This document shows, piece after piece, positions 43,833-52,716 of a stretch of DNA of 64,000 bases. Location: positions 1 through 64,000 of the forward strand of contig NZ_OMWD01000009.1 of the NCBI RefSeq assembly GCF_900314695.1, written 5' to 3'. Position 1 is the stretch's first letter; every line of letters begins with the position of its first letter. The stretch is from an uncultured Methanobrevibacter sp. Lineage in GTDB: Archaea > Methanobacteriota > Methanobacteria > Methanobacteriales > Methanobacteriaceae. The notes below the pieces were generated by a model. That model did no database searches and was not told the origin of the DNA. It saw only the letters and a list, made by a program, of their open reading frames with translations. The position numbers were made by a program, and so were the translations under genes.

Positions 43833-44354
43833 TTATATCACCTTTAATGTTTGAATAATGATTTCAGATACTTTTTCAGGATTGAAAGTACCAGTATTTA
43901 TAACTATATCATAGACATCCATATTAGAAATGTCTATATTATGGATTTCCATGTATCTTAAAGCTTCACTTTTCTCACGAACAATGATTTCGTTTTTAGC
44001 CACTTCAACAGATTTATCTTCCCTATCTGATATCCTTTTGGAACGGACATCAAATGGAGTCACTAAACAAATCTTCAAATCAGCATTATCGACAAAAAAT
44101 GCTGATAGTCTCCCTTCAATTATAAGATTTTCTGCTTCTTTGGCTTTTAAAGCTTGCCTTTTATCAATTTCTTTATCAATATCATCATTACCTTCAGCAA
44201 ACTCACTAAATTCAAGAACACTCATACCCCTTTCTGCAGCCATTTCTCTAAATACAAAACCTGCAGAAATATATGGAATATCTAACTTTTTACTGAGAAG
44301 CTCAGCAGTAGTTGTAGTTCCAGTTCCAGCTAATCCGCCAATAGTAATAATCAT
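43833..44354 (-). CDS. cmk: Cytidylate kinase (archaeal type)
   Basis: This 173-residue kinase phosphorylates CMP and dCMP. The P-loop is GLAGTGTTTTAELLSKKL at residues about 6-23. The later IEGRLSAFF and RSKRISDREDKSVEVA stretches fit the CMP-binding and lid regions. Its ATG overlaps the L34e stop by one base, so it is translated together with it. Confidence 0.93.
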   Translation of the reverse strand: MIITIGGLAGTGTTTTAELLSKKLDIPYISAGFVFREMAAERGMSVLEFSEFAEGNDDIDKEIDKRQALKAKEAENLIIEGRLSAFFVDNADLKICLVTPFDVRSKRISDREDKSVEVAKNEIIVREKSEALRYMEIHNIDISNMDVYDIVINTGTFNPEKVSEIIIQTLKVI

Positions 44355-44620
44355 TATTTTCTAGCCTCGTTTTTGAAAATTTTACGAGCACAACTTGAGC
44401 ATAAGTACCCACCATATGGACGGTTAGGTCTTTTAGCTGTTTTTGATAATTTTCCAATTTCATATGGACGTCCGCGAGGAACACCATGTAAGACTTTACC
44501 ACATTCAGCACAAACATGCTTAGATGGTTTTTTCTTTTTATATCTTAAAACATTATCTCCACCAGGAGTGTTTTTATGAATTCTTTTATATGATCTTGAT
44601 CTAAACCTATTTTCAGGCAT
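44354..44620 (-). CDS. rpl34e: 50S ribosomal protein L34e
   Basis: This 88-residue basic protein has a zinc ribbon formed by CAECGKVLHGVPRG and CSSCARKIFKNEARK. It begins MPENRFRSRSYKRIHKNTPGG. It lies between the DUF106 gene and cmk, with a short hairpin (GTATTC/GAATAC, 44670-44687) upstream. Confidence 0.94.
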   Translation of the reverse strand: MPENRFRSRSYKRIHKNTPGGDNVLRYKKKKPSKHVCAECGKVLHGVPRGRPYEIGKLSKTAKRPNRPYGGYLCSSCARKIFKNEARK

Positions 44621-44736
44621 TTAATCACCTAATAATTAATTTAATAAAATTTAATAATTGTGTAATAGCGTATTCAATATAGAATACTACAATATATCTT
44701 TTTCATCATTAATAAATGTATGTTTAAAAGGTTGAT

Positions 44737-45315
44737 TTAGAACCCTTGTTTGAATCCTAAGAATTTTCTTATTATTTGACTCATACCAAAAGTACATATC
44801 ATATACCATAATAACCAACCAATACCGTATGGAATTGTTGCTTTACCACCATATAAAAATTGACCAATAAAATGCCAAACAGGAGTTAAAGTAACCCAGT
44901 ATACAGTTTTAGGTAAAATAATAACTAAGTCATGAATTGCTGAAGTTCTCATCCAGAAGAAAATCAAAATAATTGGAACAAAAGTTACAATCATAGGTTT
45001 GAATTGACTGGACATCATTTTACTTTGCATTTGCATCATGTCAGACTGTTGAGCCTGAAGTTCAGCAACTCTTTTGCCATCTCCCTTCTTTTGAGCTTCT
45101 CTGAGTTCACTTTGGAATTCTTTCATTTTTGCTTGCACATCATTCATCTCATCCTGATCGACCAGATATTTATTTGCAATTGTTGTAATTAATGAAACGA
45201 TAAATGCAATTATCAATACAGTCAAAGCAGGATTAGCCGGATTCGGGTCCATAGCGAGAATTGGATTGAAAACTGAATTCAATGCTTCATAAATCATTCC
45301 CCATATATCAACCAT
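44737..45315 (-). CDS. DUF106 Oxa1-superfamily membrane protein
   Basis: This 192-residue protein has about three membrane helices and a charged coiled hairpin (residues about 60-100, MKEFQSELREAQKKGDGKR and AELQAQQSDMMQMQSKMM). DUF106 proteins are the archaeal branch of the Oxa1/YidC/EMC3 insertase superfamily (family knowledge). It follows SecY and adenylate kinase, the standard archaeal order, and likely helps membrane protein insertion. Confidence 0.92.
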   Translation of the reverse strand: MVDIWGMIYEALNSVFNPILAMDPNPANPALTVLIIAFIVSLITTIANKYLVDQDEMNDVQAKMKEFQSELREAQKKGDGKRVAELQAQQSDMMQMQSKMMSSQFKPMIVTFVPIILIFFWMRTSAIHDLVIILPKTVYWVTLTPVWHFIGQFLYGGKATIPYGIGWLLWYMICTFGMSQIIRKFLGFKQGF

Positions 45316-45325
45316 AATTAATCCC

Positions 45326-45886
45326 CTATAAATTTAATACATCAACTAATTTTGAAACTGAAGAATTTAAATGATTGTCATGATTTTCAACAATTTTAAC
45401 AGTAGCGCCTGTTAAAGTAGCATAAGCCATAGAAGTAGCTCTGTTCATTTGTTGGTGTAAATCAATTTCTTTAGCTTTTTGAACATCTCTAACACGTGTA
45501 TCATCATTTAATCTTCTGTAAATGATTTCATCAGGATTAGCTTCAATTAATATAAAGCGATCTGGTTGTAATTGTTCTAAAACCCAAATTGGTAAACCTG
45601 GTAAAAAACCAGATGGAGTGTTAATGGTACAATGGGTGTCGACAATAACATTATCATTTTCAGATCTTCTTTTTATTTCTTTAGCAGCTTCAGCTTGAAT
45701 TTCCTTTTGAGTTTCAGCCGGTAATTTCCTTAAAGAATCTCTATCTTCAACAATTTTTCTTTCAATTGCTATTTCAGTCATTATGTCACCATAGTTTAAG
45801 TGGACATAATCAACTTCTTCAAGTGCTTTTTTAAGCAATGTTGTACTTCCAGAACCTGGAATACCTGTTAATACTACTAATTTCAA
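45326..45886 (-). CDS. adkA: Adenylate kinase (archaeal type)
   Basis: This 186-residue kinase converts AMP and ATP to two ADP. The P-loop is LTGIPGSGSTTLLKKAL at residues about 5-21. Further segments are LNYGDIMTEIA, VDTHCTINTPSGFLPGLP and RRLNDDTRVRDVQ. It belongs to the short, often trimeric archaeal form. It lies between secY and the DUF106 gene. Confidence 0.95.
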   Translation of the reverse strand: MKLVVLTGIPGSGSTTLLKKALEEVDYVHLNYGDIMTEIAIERKIVEDRDSLRKLPAETQKEIQAEAAKEIKRRSENDNVIVDTHCTINTPSGFLPGLPIWVLEQLQPDRFILIEANPDEIIYRRLNDDTRVRDVQKAKEIDLHQQMNRATSMAYATLTGATVKIVENHDNHLNSSVSKLVDVLNL

Positions 45887-45926
45887 TTTAATCCCTCACA
45901 TATTAATATGAATAAGTTTAGGAGAA

Positions 45927-47288
45927 TTAATCTCCTCCTAAAACTTTTCTAAGAATTGGATTTGCAGACATAAGTTGTTCTTCTGCCATTTCTTCATAAA
46001 GCTTATGAATAATACCTACAGTAAGTAAAACACCAGTACCTCCACCTAAAGCACCGGTTAAATCTGCAAGGAAAGCAATAAGACCTACATATATACCACT
46101 GATAATGGTAAGTGCAGGAATATACTTTTTCAATATTTTATATAACTGACGTTTACTGCTTCTAAAACCAGGTATCTGAATACCTGAATTGTAAAGCTGT
46201 TCAGAAATCTTTTTAGCATTTAATCCGCTGATTTCTACCCAAAGATATGAGAATAACATACAGAATCCAATGAAAAATATTGCATATACAATTACATGGA
46301 TTGGTTCTGTTACAAACATGTACCATTTAGGTGTTGAAAGCAACCATGCAATTCCATCAACAGGTTTACCCGCATCAATGTGACCAAAAATTGGAATTCC
46401 AATTTTTTGGAAAAGGTTTGCGAACAAGGTTACGTTTACAAGTAATGCACTTGTCAAAATAACTGGCATGTTACTTGAGTAAACAAATTTTAATGGATAT
46501 TTACCAACAGATCCTCTGATTCTTCCGTGACCTCTTACACTACCATGAGAAATAGGAATTTCCACTCTCATAGCTTCACCATAAAGAACAACTAAGAATA
46601 CTACAATAGTTGCGATTAATGGAATCAATATAATAAAGTCATATACTCCAGTAGTAGCCTGTTGTATGAATTTTGGAATAATACCTGCAAACAAACCATC
46701 GGTACCGTTCAATATACTGAATGTACCAACAATAATAGTTTGACATACACCTGCTGCAATGAATAATCCTATCCCACTTCCGAATCCCCATTTGGATACG
46801 ACTTCATCGAGATAGATAATAACCAATGCACCAATAACCAATTGGAAAATCAATATTAATGTATATGAACTGTCCATTGGTGAAATGTTACCAGTAAATA
46901 CTAACACACTAGCTTCAAAAATTGTAAAAAGAATTGATAAAAGCTTTTGTGTAGCTTGGAACTGGGATTTATCTTTATGGGAGGACAAATCTAAATCCAA
47001 AAGATTTGAACCAACTAATAATTGCAAAACAATTGAAGCAGTAACAATCGGTCCAATTCCTAAAGTAAGAATAGAACCGAATGAACCTGCCATTACAGCT
47101 CTCACTTGAGCAAAGTTATCTATTGCCCCAGGAGCAACACCATATAATGGAATTAAAGTCAATATAAAATATAATACTAAAACAAGAGCAGTCCATTTAA
47201 GTTTTTCATTAAAGTCTTCTCTGTGAACAGGGGATTTTACTTCAGGAATGAACTTAAATATTGGCTCTAAAACTTCTAGTGCTGACAT
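45927..47288 (-). CDS. secY: Protein translocase subunit SecY
   Basis: This 453-residue channel subunit of the Sec translocon has ten membrane helices. The N-terminal amphipathic part (FIPEVKSPVHREDFNEKLKWT in part) is followed by helix 1. The plug region, the conserved cytosolic loop RVEIPISHGSVRGHGRIRGSVGKYPLKFVY (in part) and the final EEMAEEQLMSANPILRKVLGGD (in part) are typical. It follows L15 as in the spc operon. Confidence 0.96.
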   Translation of the reverse strand: MSALEVLEPIFKFIPEVKSPVHREDFNEKLKWTALVLVLYFILTLIPLYGVAPGAIDNFAQVRAVMAGSFGSILTLGIGPIVTASIVLQLLVGSNLLDLDLSSHKDKSQFQATQKLLSILFTIFEASVLVFTGNISPMDSSYTLILIFQLVIGALVIIYLDEVVSKWGFGSGIGLFIAAGVCQTIIVGTFSILNGTDGLFAGIIPKFIQQATTGVYDFIILIPLIATIVVFLVVLYGEAMRVEIPISHGSVRGHGRIRGSVGKYPLKFVYSSNMPVILTSALLVNVTLFANLFQKIGIPIFGHIDAGKPVDGIAWLLSTPKWYMFVTEPIHVIVYAIFFIGFCMLFSYLWVEISGLNAKKISEQLYNSGIQIPGFRSSKRQLYKILKKYIPALTIISGIYVGLIAFLADLTGALGGGTGVLLTVGIIHKLYEEMAEEQLMSANPILRKVLGGD

Positions 47289-47319
47289 TTTATTCCTCTA
47301 TATAATAAAAGAAAAAAAG

Positions 47320-47757
47320 CTATAATTCTATAGCTTCTCCTCCTACTTCTTCAATTTTTTCAATAGCGGAAGCTGAAAATTGTGGTGCTGAAATTTTGAA
47401 AGTTTTGGTTATTTTTCCTTTACCTAAAACTTTATCATAACCTAAATCAGTAACATCAATAACAATAGCGTCACCTTCTTTAGATGCTAATCCTTTAGCA
47501 ATTAAATTTTCAGCTTGCTCTTCTAAATAAATTAGATTAACTGCGCTAATTTTTTTAATCATTTTTTGAGGTCTTTTAAAACCATGTTTACCAAAGTGGT
47601 CAGGGTCATGGATTACAGTCCAAGTCCAGTGTTGTTTGCCCATACCTGCTTTACCTTTTCCACCTTTGTTACCTGCACCTCTACGTTTTTTGGTACAGCC
47701 TCCACCGTTGGATCTAGAACCTCTTTGTTTGTTAATTTTACGTTTTGTTCTAATCAT
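47320..47757 (-). CDS. rpl15: 50S ribosomal protein L15
   Basis: This 145-residue L15 begins MIRTKRKINKQRGSRSNGGG. It has the glycine-rich basic N-terminal tail (GGKGKAGMGKQHWTW) and a globular end with VLGKGKITKTFKISAPQFS. The ATG at 47757 is preferred over an upstream codon that overlaps the GGTG ribosome binding site. Confidence 0.95.
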   Translation of the reverse strand: MIRTKRKINKQRGSRSNGGGCTKKRRGAGNKGGKGKAGMGKQHWTWTVIHDPDHFGKHGFKRPQKMIKKISAVNLIYLEEQAENLIAKGLASKEGDAIVIDVTDLGYDKVLGKGKITKTFKISAPQFSASAIEKIEEVGGEAIEL

Positions 47758-47771
47758 ATTACACACCCGAT

Positions 47772-48230
47772 TTAAAGCATTCTTATTGCAAGGTCTTTAA
47801 TTTCTTCTCCCCTGTAACCTAAAGATCCACCTTCGTTAATGGATAAACGAATATCTTCATATCCTTTTCTTGGAGGGTGTAAACGGAATACAGGTTTAAT
47901 ACCAACATCAGCTAATTTTACTTCAGAATTAATTAAAGCTTCAGCTAATTCTGCAATGTTGTTATAATCAGAATTTTCTGCAACATACTCATCAGTAACT
48001 TTGTTGTTACCTGGGAGTCTACCTCTTTTAGCGATGATTTTAGCTAAAAGTTCAGCATCAATTTCTCCCCAAGTAATGTAATCCTTAGCTTTTTGAAGCA
48101 TACCTTCGTAACTAGGATTTTCTTCAACTAAAACTGCATGGCTGATTCTGTTAAGTCTTAACATATCTAAGGTGTCTGCAACATTTTGAATAACACCAGT
48201 AGTTCCTCTAATTCTAATAACTAAAAACAT
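47772..48230 (-). CDS. rpl30: 50S ribosomal protein L30
   Basis: This 152-residue archaeal L30 is longer than the bacterial form of about 60. It begins MFLVIRIRGTTGVIQNVADT and contains LRLNRISHAVLVEENPSY and the C-terminal FRLHPPRKGYEDIRLSINEGG (in part). The ATG at 48230 is chosen since the GTG upstream is inside GGTGAT. Confidence 0.95.
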   Translation of the reverse strand: MFLVIRIRGTTGVIQNVADTLDMLRLNRISHAVLVEENPSYEGMLQKAKDYITWGEIDAELLAKIIAKRGRLPGNNKVTDEYVAENSDYNNIAELAEALINSEVKLADVGIKPVFRLHPPRKGYEDIRLSINEGGSLGYRGEEIKDLAIRML

Positions 48231-48242
48231 AGTAATCACCAA

Positions 48243-48884
48243 TTAGTAGTTAACTCCCATTTTTTTGAGGTCTTCTTTAGAAGCTTTAACATTACTTAAT
48301 TCTTTTAAAGCGTCGAATACTGCATTAGCAAAGTTGACAGTAGTTTGAGTTTGACCGAAAGTTTGAGACCATACATCATGAATACCAGCAAGTTTTAAGA
48401 TAGTTTTACCAACATCACCAACTACTAAACCTACACCTGCAGGAGCTGGCATTAAAGTAACACTTACACTACTGGTTTTACCTTGTACTTTGAAAGGTAC
48501 GGTGTGTTCTCTTCCACAAACACAACCCCAGTCTCCACAACCTCTTCTAACTTTAATAATGTTATATTTAGCATTATCAACAGCTTTTCTGATTGCAGGA
48601 CCAACCTCTTTAGCTTTACCTTGGCCTAAACCAACATATCCATCCTTGTTACCTACAGCAACAATTACTCTGAAATTAACTTTTCTACCAGATTTATGCA
48701 TCCTTTGAACTAAGTTAACATCCATTACTTCTTCTTCTAAATCCGGAATTAAGGCATCGACTATTTCTAATTCCATGATTGGAAGACCTTTTTCAAAAAT
48801 TTCATCGATATCAGTAATGGTACCGTCTTTAACTAATCTGCCCATTTTAGTTTTAGGTTCCCATTCATCAATATTAAAACTCAT
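48243..48884 (-). CDS. rps5: 30S ribosomal protein S5
   Basis: This 213-residue S5 contains the S5 double-stranded RNA-binding-like fold (VIVAVGNKDGYVGLGQGKAKEVGPAIRKA in part). An internal CGDWGCVCGREHTVPF cysteine-containing insert is present in archaeal members. The domain ALMPAPAGVGLVVGD follows. It lies between L18 and L30. Confidence 0.96.
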   Translation of the reverse strand: MSFNIDEWEPKTKMGRLVKDGTITDIDEIFEKGLPIMELEIVDALIPDLEEEVMDVNLVQRMHKSGRKVNFRVIVAVGNKDGYVGLGQGKAKEVGPAIRKAVDNAKYNIIKVRRGCGDWGCVCGREHTVPFKVQGKTSSVSVTLMPAPAGVGLVVGDVGKTILKLAGIHDVWSQTFGQTQTTVNFANAVFDALKELSNVKASKEDLKKMGVNY

Positions 48885-48886
48885 AG

Positions 48887-49468
48887 TTATTCCTCTGCCT
48901 CATCAATATTCTTAATAGTTTCATCAAAGTTTTCTGGTAAATCTACAGGATTGAGACCTCTTTCGAAATACTTTGAGAATTTTTTATTAACTTCGTCATC
49001 ATCTAAAGATTCAGCGTAATTAGCAATATGTTCTCCTCTGATACGTTCATCTTCTGGGAAAATGAAATCTCCGTGAGGAACATCTAAACCAGCATCAACT
49101 GCACCTTTAAGAGCAGCGAATACTTTAGATCCTTTGATTGGTGATTTTAAACCAATGTCTAAAATTGCACTTTCTACACCGTTTGCTAATGCTCTTTTAG
49201 CACAAAGATATGCGGTTAAGTAGAAAGATGAAAGATTACCTGTGCTTCCCAAATATCCATATTTAGCTAATTGTTTACTTACAGCAGAAGCAACAGTGAT
49301 GTCTCCTTCAGGAGCATAATTGATTACTTGAACAGTTGCATGAGAATTTGAAACTCTAACAACTAAACGAGATTTGTCATAGTCGACTAATTTTAATCTA
49401 GCTGCATAATCAGTTTTTCCTTCTCTTCTTCTTCTGAATGCTACTTTATAATTAGTTCCTTGTGCCAT
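48887..49468 (-). CDS. rpl18: 50S ribosomal protein L18
   Basis: This 193-residue archaeal L18 (L5e type) binds 5S rRNA. Typical parts are FRRRREGKTDYAARLKLV, RLVVRVSNSHATVQVINY and GLDVPHGDFIFPEDERIRGEH (in part). It is co-directional with L19e and S5 with gaps of two bases. Confidence 0.95.
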   Translation of the reverse strand: MAQGTNYKVAFRRRREGKTDYAARLKLVDYDKSRLVVRVSNSHATVQVINYAPEGDITVASAVSKQLAKYGYLGSTGNLSSFYLTAYLCAKRALANGVESAILDIGLKSPIKGSKVFAALKGAVDAGLDVPHGDFIFPEDERIRGEHIANYAESLDDDEVNKKFSKYFERGLNPVDLPENFDETIKNIDEAEE

Positions 49469-49470
49469 GC

Positions 49471-49926
49471 TTATTCCTCTCCTTTAATTAAATCATGGTC
49501 ACGGGCGTAGTTTCTCATGTAAGATTTACTTCTAAATGCGCCACCCTTAGCCATTTTGTATAATTTACGATAGGTAGTAGCATCAATTACTTCTTCATCA
49601 CGCATTTCTTTAAGGTCTTTTCTTAAAGCCCTGATAGTAGTCATCCATGCTTTTTTCTTAGGAGTACGTGCTTTTTTAGCCCCTTTTACGCTACCTCTAC
49701 CTTTTCTTTTACCTTTTGCTTTTTGTTCTTTAATTTTTTTAGATCTGTAGCTACTAATACCTTTTTGAGGTTTTGCTTTAATAGCTCCATCATTAATTAA
49801 CTGCTTTACACCTTCTCTAGTAATTGCCATAGATACTTCTTCTAATCTTTCTGGATCAATCCATACACGATTAAGACCTACTTTGAGTATACTAGCAGCT
49901 AATCTTTTTTGAGTTGTAAGATTCAT
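49471..49926 (-). CDS. rpl19e: 50S ribosomal protein L19e
   Basis: This 151-residue helical, highly basic protein is specific to archaea and eukaryotes. It begins MNLTTQKRLAASILKVGLNR and includes VWIDPERLEEVSMAITREGVKQLI (in part), GRGSVKGAKKARTPKKKAWM and RALRKDLKEMRDEEVID. The 106-base gap before it holds a hairpin. Confidence 0.95.
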   Translation of the reverse strand: MNLTTQKRLAASILKVGLNRVWIDPERLEEVSMAITREGVKQLINDGAIKAKPQKGISSYRSKKIKEQKAKGKRKGRGSVKGAKKARTPKKKAWMTTIRALRKDLKEMRDEEVIDATTYRKLYKMAKGGAFRSKSYMRNYARDHDLIKGEE

Positions 49927-49983
49927 GTATATAATCCTCCATTTAGATAAATAATCTAAATTCCCATTTATTTTAACTAGTCA

Positions 49984-50015
49984 AATCAATTCAAATAAAA
50001 GCCCCGGAATTGATT
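49984..50015 (-). promoter_or_regulatory. Stem-loop between L32e and L19e
   Basis: AATCAATTC/GAATTGATT (9-bp perfect stem, 14-base loop) lies in the largest internal gap of the block. A TATA-like TTTATAAG lies just upstream at about 50020-50028 on the minus strand. It may be an attenuator or internal promoter for L19e and the genes behind it (inference). Confidence 0.45.
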
Positions 50016-50032
50016 CGACTTATAAATATGAT

Positions 50033-50362
50033 TTATTTGTTTAAAACTTTAATTCCGAGTTCTGATGCTTTTTCTAACATCAAAGCTTTTTTCCTTTTAC
50101 CGATAGAAGCACTTATTCTTGCAGCATCTGATGCTGGATCTAAGTCTTCTAATTCTTGCATATTGTGAACAAGAACATCATTATATCCTGAAGGGTGTAA
50201 GTCCCTTATTGCTCTAGGGGTTCTGTAACCAATAGCTGGCATGTCAGGTTTACCTGCTTCATATCTTCTCATTTTACTGGTTTTACCTCTAGGGCGTCTC
50301 CATTTGATTCCAAGTTTTTTATAACGAGCATATTCTTGTCTTTTAAATCTTTTGTTAGCCAT
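50033..50362 (-). CDS. rpl32e: 50S ribosomal protein L32e
   Basis: This 109-residue L32e has FKRQEYARYKKLGIKWRRPRG (in part), IGYRTPRAIRDLHPSGYNDVLV (in part) and ARISASIGKRKKALMLEKA. It is shorter than the eukaryotic form and lies between L6 and L19e. Confidence 0.95.
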   Translation of the reverse strand: MANKRFKRQEYARYKKLGIKWRRPRGKTSKMRRYEAGKPDMPAIGYRTPRAIRDLHPSGYNDVLVHNMQELEDLDPASDAARISASIGKRKKALMLEKASELGIKVLNK

Positions 50363-50376
50363 TTAAATCACCAAAT

Positions 50377-50913
50377 TTATTCTTTGCTAGTTAAGTATAT
50401 TCCGTCTTGGAATACTCTAGGATCTCTTCCTTTAATTTTAGTTGCTTGTTCTAAGTTAGCCATAGTTTGACCAACATGTTCCTTATTAATACCTGTAATT
50501 GTTACCTCATCACCTTTAACTGCTACTTTAGCAGAACCTACTATTTTAGCAGTTCTTGGGTGTCTTTCCCCGAGGAAATTGTCAATTACTACTGTATCGT
50601 TTTGAACTTTTACTGTCATTGGAAAGTGAGCAAATACAATTTTCATGTGGTATGTAAAACCATCAGTGACACCAACAATCATATTGTTAATGTGTGCTCT
50701 TGTAGTTCCAATCATTGCTTTATCTTTCTTTTTTGGAAATGCTGTTTCTAAAACAACAACATCATCATCCTTTTTAATATTTACATTAGGATAAGTAAAT
50801 TTTCTGGAGTCTTCTCCATTAGGTCCTTTTACAGAAACCTCATTATTTTCAATTATAACTTCAACGCCTTCAGGGACTTCAATTGTTTCCCTTATAGCTG
50901 CAGCTACTACCAT
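50377..50913 (-). CDS. rpl6: 50S ribosomal protein L6
   Basis: This 178-residue L6 has two repeated domains, with VEVIIENNEVSVKGPNGEDSR at the start. The C-terminal TITGINKEHVGQTMANLEQATKIKGRDPRVFQDGIYL (in part) is typical. GGTGATAAA precedes the ATG. It sits between S8 and L32e. Confidence 0.96.
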   Translation of the reverse strand: MVVAAAIRETIEVPEGVEVIIENNEVSVKGPNGEDSRKFTYPNVNIKKDDDVVVLETAFPKKKDKAMIGTTRAHINNMIVGVTDGFTYHMKIVFAHFPMTVKVQNDTVVIDNFLGERHPRTAKIVGSAKVAVKGDEVTITGINKEHVGQTMANLEQATKIKGRDPRVFQDGIYLTSKE

Positions 50914-50921
50914 TTTATCAC

Positions 50922-51314
50922 CTAATACATGTAAGCCAACAAACGTCCGCCAATTCCTAATTCTTTAGCCTCATAGTGAGTCATAATTCCTTTAGGAGTA
51001 GTGACAATTAAAATACCAAAGTTTTTTGCTGGCAAATATCTTTTTTCAAATTTCTCAAATTCATCTTTTTTAACAGCGTGACGAGGTTTGATAACACCAC
51101 ATTTGTTAATGTTACCTTTTAATTCAACTATGAATTTTCCTGCCCTGTTATCATCAACATATTCAAAATTACCAATATAATTCTCTTTTTGCATAGTGCT
51201 TAAAACTTGTCCAATTAATTTGGAAGCAGGAGAAATAACACAAGAGTCATTTACTTGCAATTCGTTATTTCTGATATTAGTTAAAGCATCAGCAAGAGGA
51301 TCCATAAGACTCAT
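50922..51314 (-). CDS. rps8: 30S ribosomal protein S8
   Basis: This 130-residue S8 begins MSLMDPLADALTNIRNNE, with the central KCGVIKPRHAVKKDEFEKFEKRYLPA (in part) and the C-terminal ILIVTTPKGIMTHYEAKELGIGGRLLAYMY (in part). It binds 16S helix 21 and in many organisms controls its own operon. Confidence 0.96.
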   Translation of the reverse strand: MSLMDPLADALTNIRNNELQVNDSCVISPASKLIGQVLSTMQKENYIGNFEYVDDNRAGKFIVELKGNINKCGVIKPRHAVKKDEFEKFEKRYLPAKNFGILIVTTPKGIMTHYEAKELGIGGRLLAYMY

Positions 51315-51325
51315 AATTAAAACCT

Positions 51326-51469
51326 CTAATTATATTTTTTAAATCCCATTTTAGGAGCAACTTCCCTAAAACATTGTCTGCATAAATTTATTCCATATCT
51401 GCTGACCATAGCAGAATGGTCTCCACAACGACTACATTTTTTTGCAGCTTTTCCGTATTTTCTTGGCAA
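51326..51469 (-). CDS. rps14: 30S ribosomal protein S14 (zinc-binding, TTG start)
   Basis: Direct translation gives 47 residues (PRKYGKAAKKCSRCGDHSAM, then SRYGINLCRQCFREVAPKMG). The zinc ligands are two Cys-X2-Cys pairs (Cys-12/15 and Cys-30/33). The only fitting start is a TTG at 51469, three bases after GGTGAT. It is too short for length-limited ORF calling and lies between L5 and S8 as expected. Confidence 0.95.
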   Translation of the reverse strand: MPRKYGKAAKKCSRCGDHSAMVSRYGINLCRQCFREVAPKMGFKKYN

Positions 51470-51477
51470 AATATCAC

Positions 51478-51990
51478 CTATTCAGTTACATAATTAACTT
51501 TAAAGTTTTCTTCCATAAATTTCATAGTTTCTTCTTTAGAAATTCTATGTTTTTGAGGAACTTTCTTTTGTCTGATTTTTCTTCTTGCTATTCTGTAACC
51601 TGGTTTTTCAAAGGTAACAGATACGTTCATACCGAAGATACCGATATCAGGATTATATCTCATACCTGGAATATCAATGTGTTCTTTAATACCGAAAGAA
51701 AGGTTTCCTTGAGCATCAAATTGAGTAGGTTTGATATTTCTACTAATACCTTCTAAAACCATATCAATAGCTTTGTCAGCTTTTTCGCCACGTAAAGTTA
51801 ATTTACATGCAATTGGTTGGCGTTTTCTAATTCCCCATTCAGGATTGGTAACTTTGGAATAGGTTTTTACAGGACTTTGGTCAAACATGCTTTCTAATAA
51901 AGTAATAGCACGTTCTAATCTTTCACCTGCTTCACCAACACCAATACTGACAGTAGCTTTTTCAATACGTACTTCGTTCATTGGGTTCAT
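51478..51990 (-). CDS. rpl5: 50S ribosomal protein L5
   Basis: This 170-residue 5S rRNA-binding protein contains SIGVGEAGERLERAITLLE, TNPEWGIRKRQPIACKLTLRG and FGIKEHIDIPGMRYNPDIGIFGM (in part). Its start overlaps the S4e stop by four bases. Confidence 0.96.
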   Translation of the reverse strand: MNPMNEVRIEKATVSIGVGEAGERLERAITLLESMFDQSPVKTYSKVTNPEWGIRKRQPIACKLTLRGEKADKAIDMVLEGISRNIKPTQFDAQGNLSFGIKEHIDIPGMRYNPDIGIFGMNVSVTFEKPGYRIARRKIRQKKVPQKHRISKEETMKFMEENFKVNYVTE

Positions 51991-52715
51991 TTATTAACCT
52001 CCAATAAAGATATTGATGGTGCATCAGTACCAACAACAAATGCATAATCTTTTAAAGTTAAGAAATCATCTTTTGAACTATTTTCGATAATAATAGTATT
52101 TGGATTGGAAGATTTATTTTCAATAATTTCAGTTACGGTACCTAATTCACCGGTGTGTTTACCACCAGTAACAAGTACAGTAGCACCTTCTTGTAAAGGA
52201 TATACTTCACCAATTTCTTGTTCAGGTACTTTTAAAGAAATTACATCTCCAACAGAGTATGCATCTTCATCAATGATAACATTTTTACCATCGTGAAGGT
52301 TTAATTGAGTTTTACCACCTTTAATGGTAGATTTATTAACAATTTTAGATAATTTAGCACTATTATCATCAATTAAATCTAATTGTAATCTTCCTTTTCT
52401 ATCTAAAAGAACTCTGTAAGATTCACCAGTTTTTGGAATTCCAATGATATCCATGAAACCAACTGGGAATTTGTAATCTTTAACAACTCTTCCATCAACT
52501 AAAACATTACCAGAGTTGATAATTCTTTTAGCTTCTCTGGAGTTATCAGCTAATTTTAAAACATCTCTGATAACTAAAGTTAATGGAATAGAATCATTAA
52601 TGGAATGTGAACCTGCAGAAGGTTTTACAGTCCAAGTGTCTTCTTTAGGATGAATAGGCCAAGATTTAGGTGCTTTATATCTTTTAAGATGTTTTCTAGA
52701 TCCCATTTTAGCCAT
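51987..52715 (-). CDS. rps4e: 30S ribosomal protein S4e
   Basis: This 242-residue protein is specific to archaea and eukaryotes. It begins with GSRKHLKRYKAPKSWPIHPK, has an S4-type RNA-binding segment (ILVDGRV-like VLVDGRVVKDYKFPVGFMD) and a C-terminal KOW motif (GATVLVTGGKHTGELGTVTEI). It lies between L24 and L5. Confidence 0.96.
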   Translation of the reverse strand: MAKMGSRKHLKRYKAPKSWPIHPKEDTWTVKPSAGSHSINDSIPLTLVIRDVLKLADNSREAKRIINSGNVLVDGRVVKDYKFPVGFMDIIGIPKTGESYRVLLDRKGRLQLDLIDDNSAKLSKIVNKSTIKGGKTQLNLHDGKNVIIDEDAYSVGDVISLKVPEQEIGEVYPLQEGATVLVTGGKHTGELGTVTEIIENKSSNPNTIIIENSSKDDFLTLKDYAFVVGTDAPSISLLEVNK

Positions 52716-52716
52716 T

